Shown in pieces: positions 14,196 to 14,210 of a DNA stretch of 14,210 nt. The number at the start of each line of letters is the position of its first letter. Within the stretch, counting starts at the first letter, position 1. The translations under genes and the position numbers were made by a program. Source of the DNA: CALHRB01 sp964473465 (GTDB taxonomy: Bacteria > Bacteroidota > Ignavibacteria > Kapaibacteriales > UBA2268); contig CAYYPE010000026.1 in the NCBI GenBank assembly GCA_964473465.1, positions 1 through 14,210 on the forward strand, given 5' to 3'. The notes beneath the pieces are model-generated. The model did not search any database, was not told where the DNA came from, and was given only the letters and a program-made list of their open reading frames with translations.

Positions 14196-14210
14196 CTATT
14201 CAAATCTTCA

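Noticed and set aside
1..14210. CRISPR array, prophage, insertion sequence, tRNA or rRNA
   Set aside because: No regularly spaced repeats with unique spacers, no transposase or phage proteins, and no tRNA or rRNA-like segments were seen; the repeats present are short hairpins or simple tandem units.

Overview
The window is AT-rich DNA from a Gram-negative bacterium of the Bacteroidota/Chlorobiota (FCB) group. The evidence is type IX secretion (T9SS) type A C-terminal sorting domains on at least three predicted exported proteins, a DUF6029 outer-membrane barrel, an Omp28-type lipoprotein, and a DUF2007 protein. An Ignavibacteria or 'Candidatus Kapabacteria'-like lineage fits best, but that placement is inference. 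No phage, transposase, tRNA, rRNA or CRISPR is visible.

Layout. (1) 1-3221, + strand: a cysteine-rich T9SS cargo gene whose 5' end lies in a 13-bp tandem repeat, then a large beta-propeller T9SS cargo gene whose sorting-domain DNA carries three successive palindromes. (2) 3237-6869, - strand: a chaperone block of three small heat-shock proteins (Hsp20) and dnaK, with hairpins between the units and a two-way terminator facing region 1. (3) 6870-7157: a divergent regulatory gap with a near-perfect 22-bp palindrome and several TGTCA/TGACA half sites. (4) 7158-11661, + strand: murQ (peptidoglycan recycling), then a TPR lipid-free exported protein, a DUF6029 barrel translationally coupled to it, an Omp28-like lipoprotein with a CGNC motif, and a DUF2007 protein. 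This is probably an envelope operon. (5) 11662-14210: a decayed-looking module on the - strand. It holds a BNR/Asp-box beta-propeller T9SS gene with an in-frame TAG just after its signal peptide, and a second cysteine-rich secreted gene homologous to the one at the left edge, with a frameshift in the signal peptide and an in-frame TGA. The module is bracketed by two copies of a hairpin-rich repeat and contains an orphan + strand intrinsic terminator.

The main surprises are these. Three exported-protein genes are each cut between signal peptide and mature protein, by three different lesions. An apparently unrecognised cysteine-rich secreted family is present at both ends. Palindromes lie inside a T9SS sorting-domain coding region. 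The intact housekeeping genes (dnaK, murQ, hsp20) show no such lesions, so whole-sequence error is less likely, although homopolymer and contig-edge errors cannot be excluded from this sequence alone.
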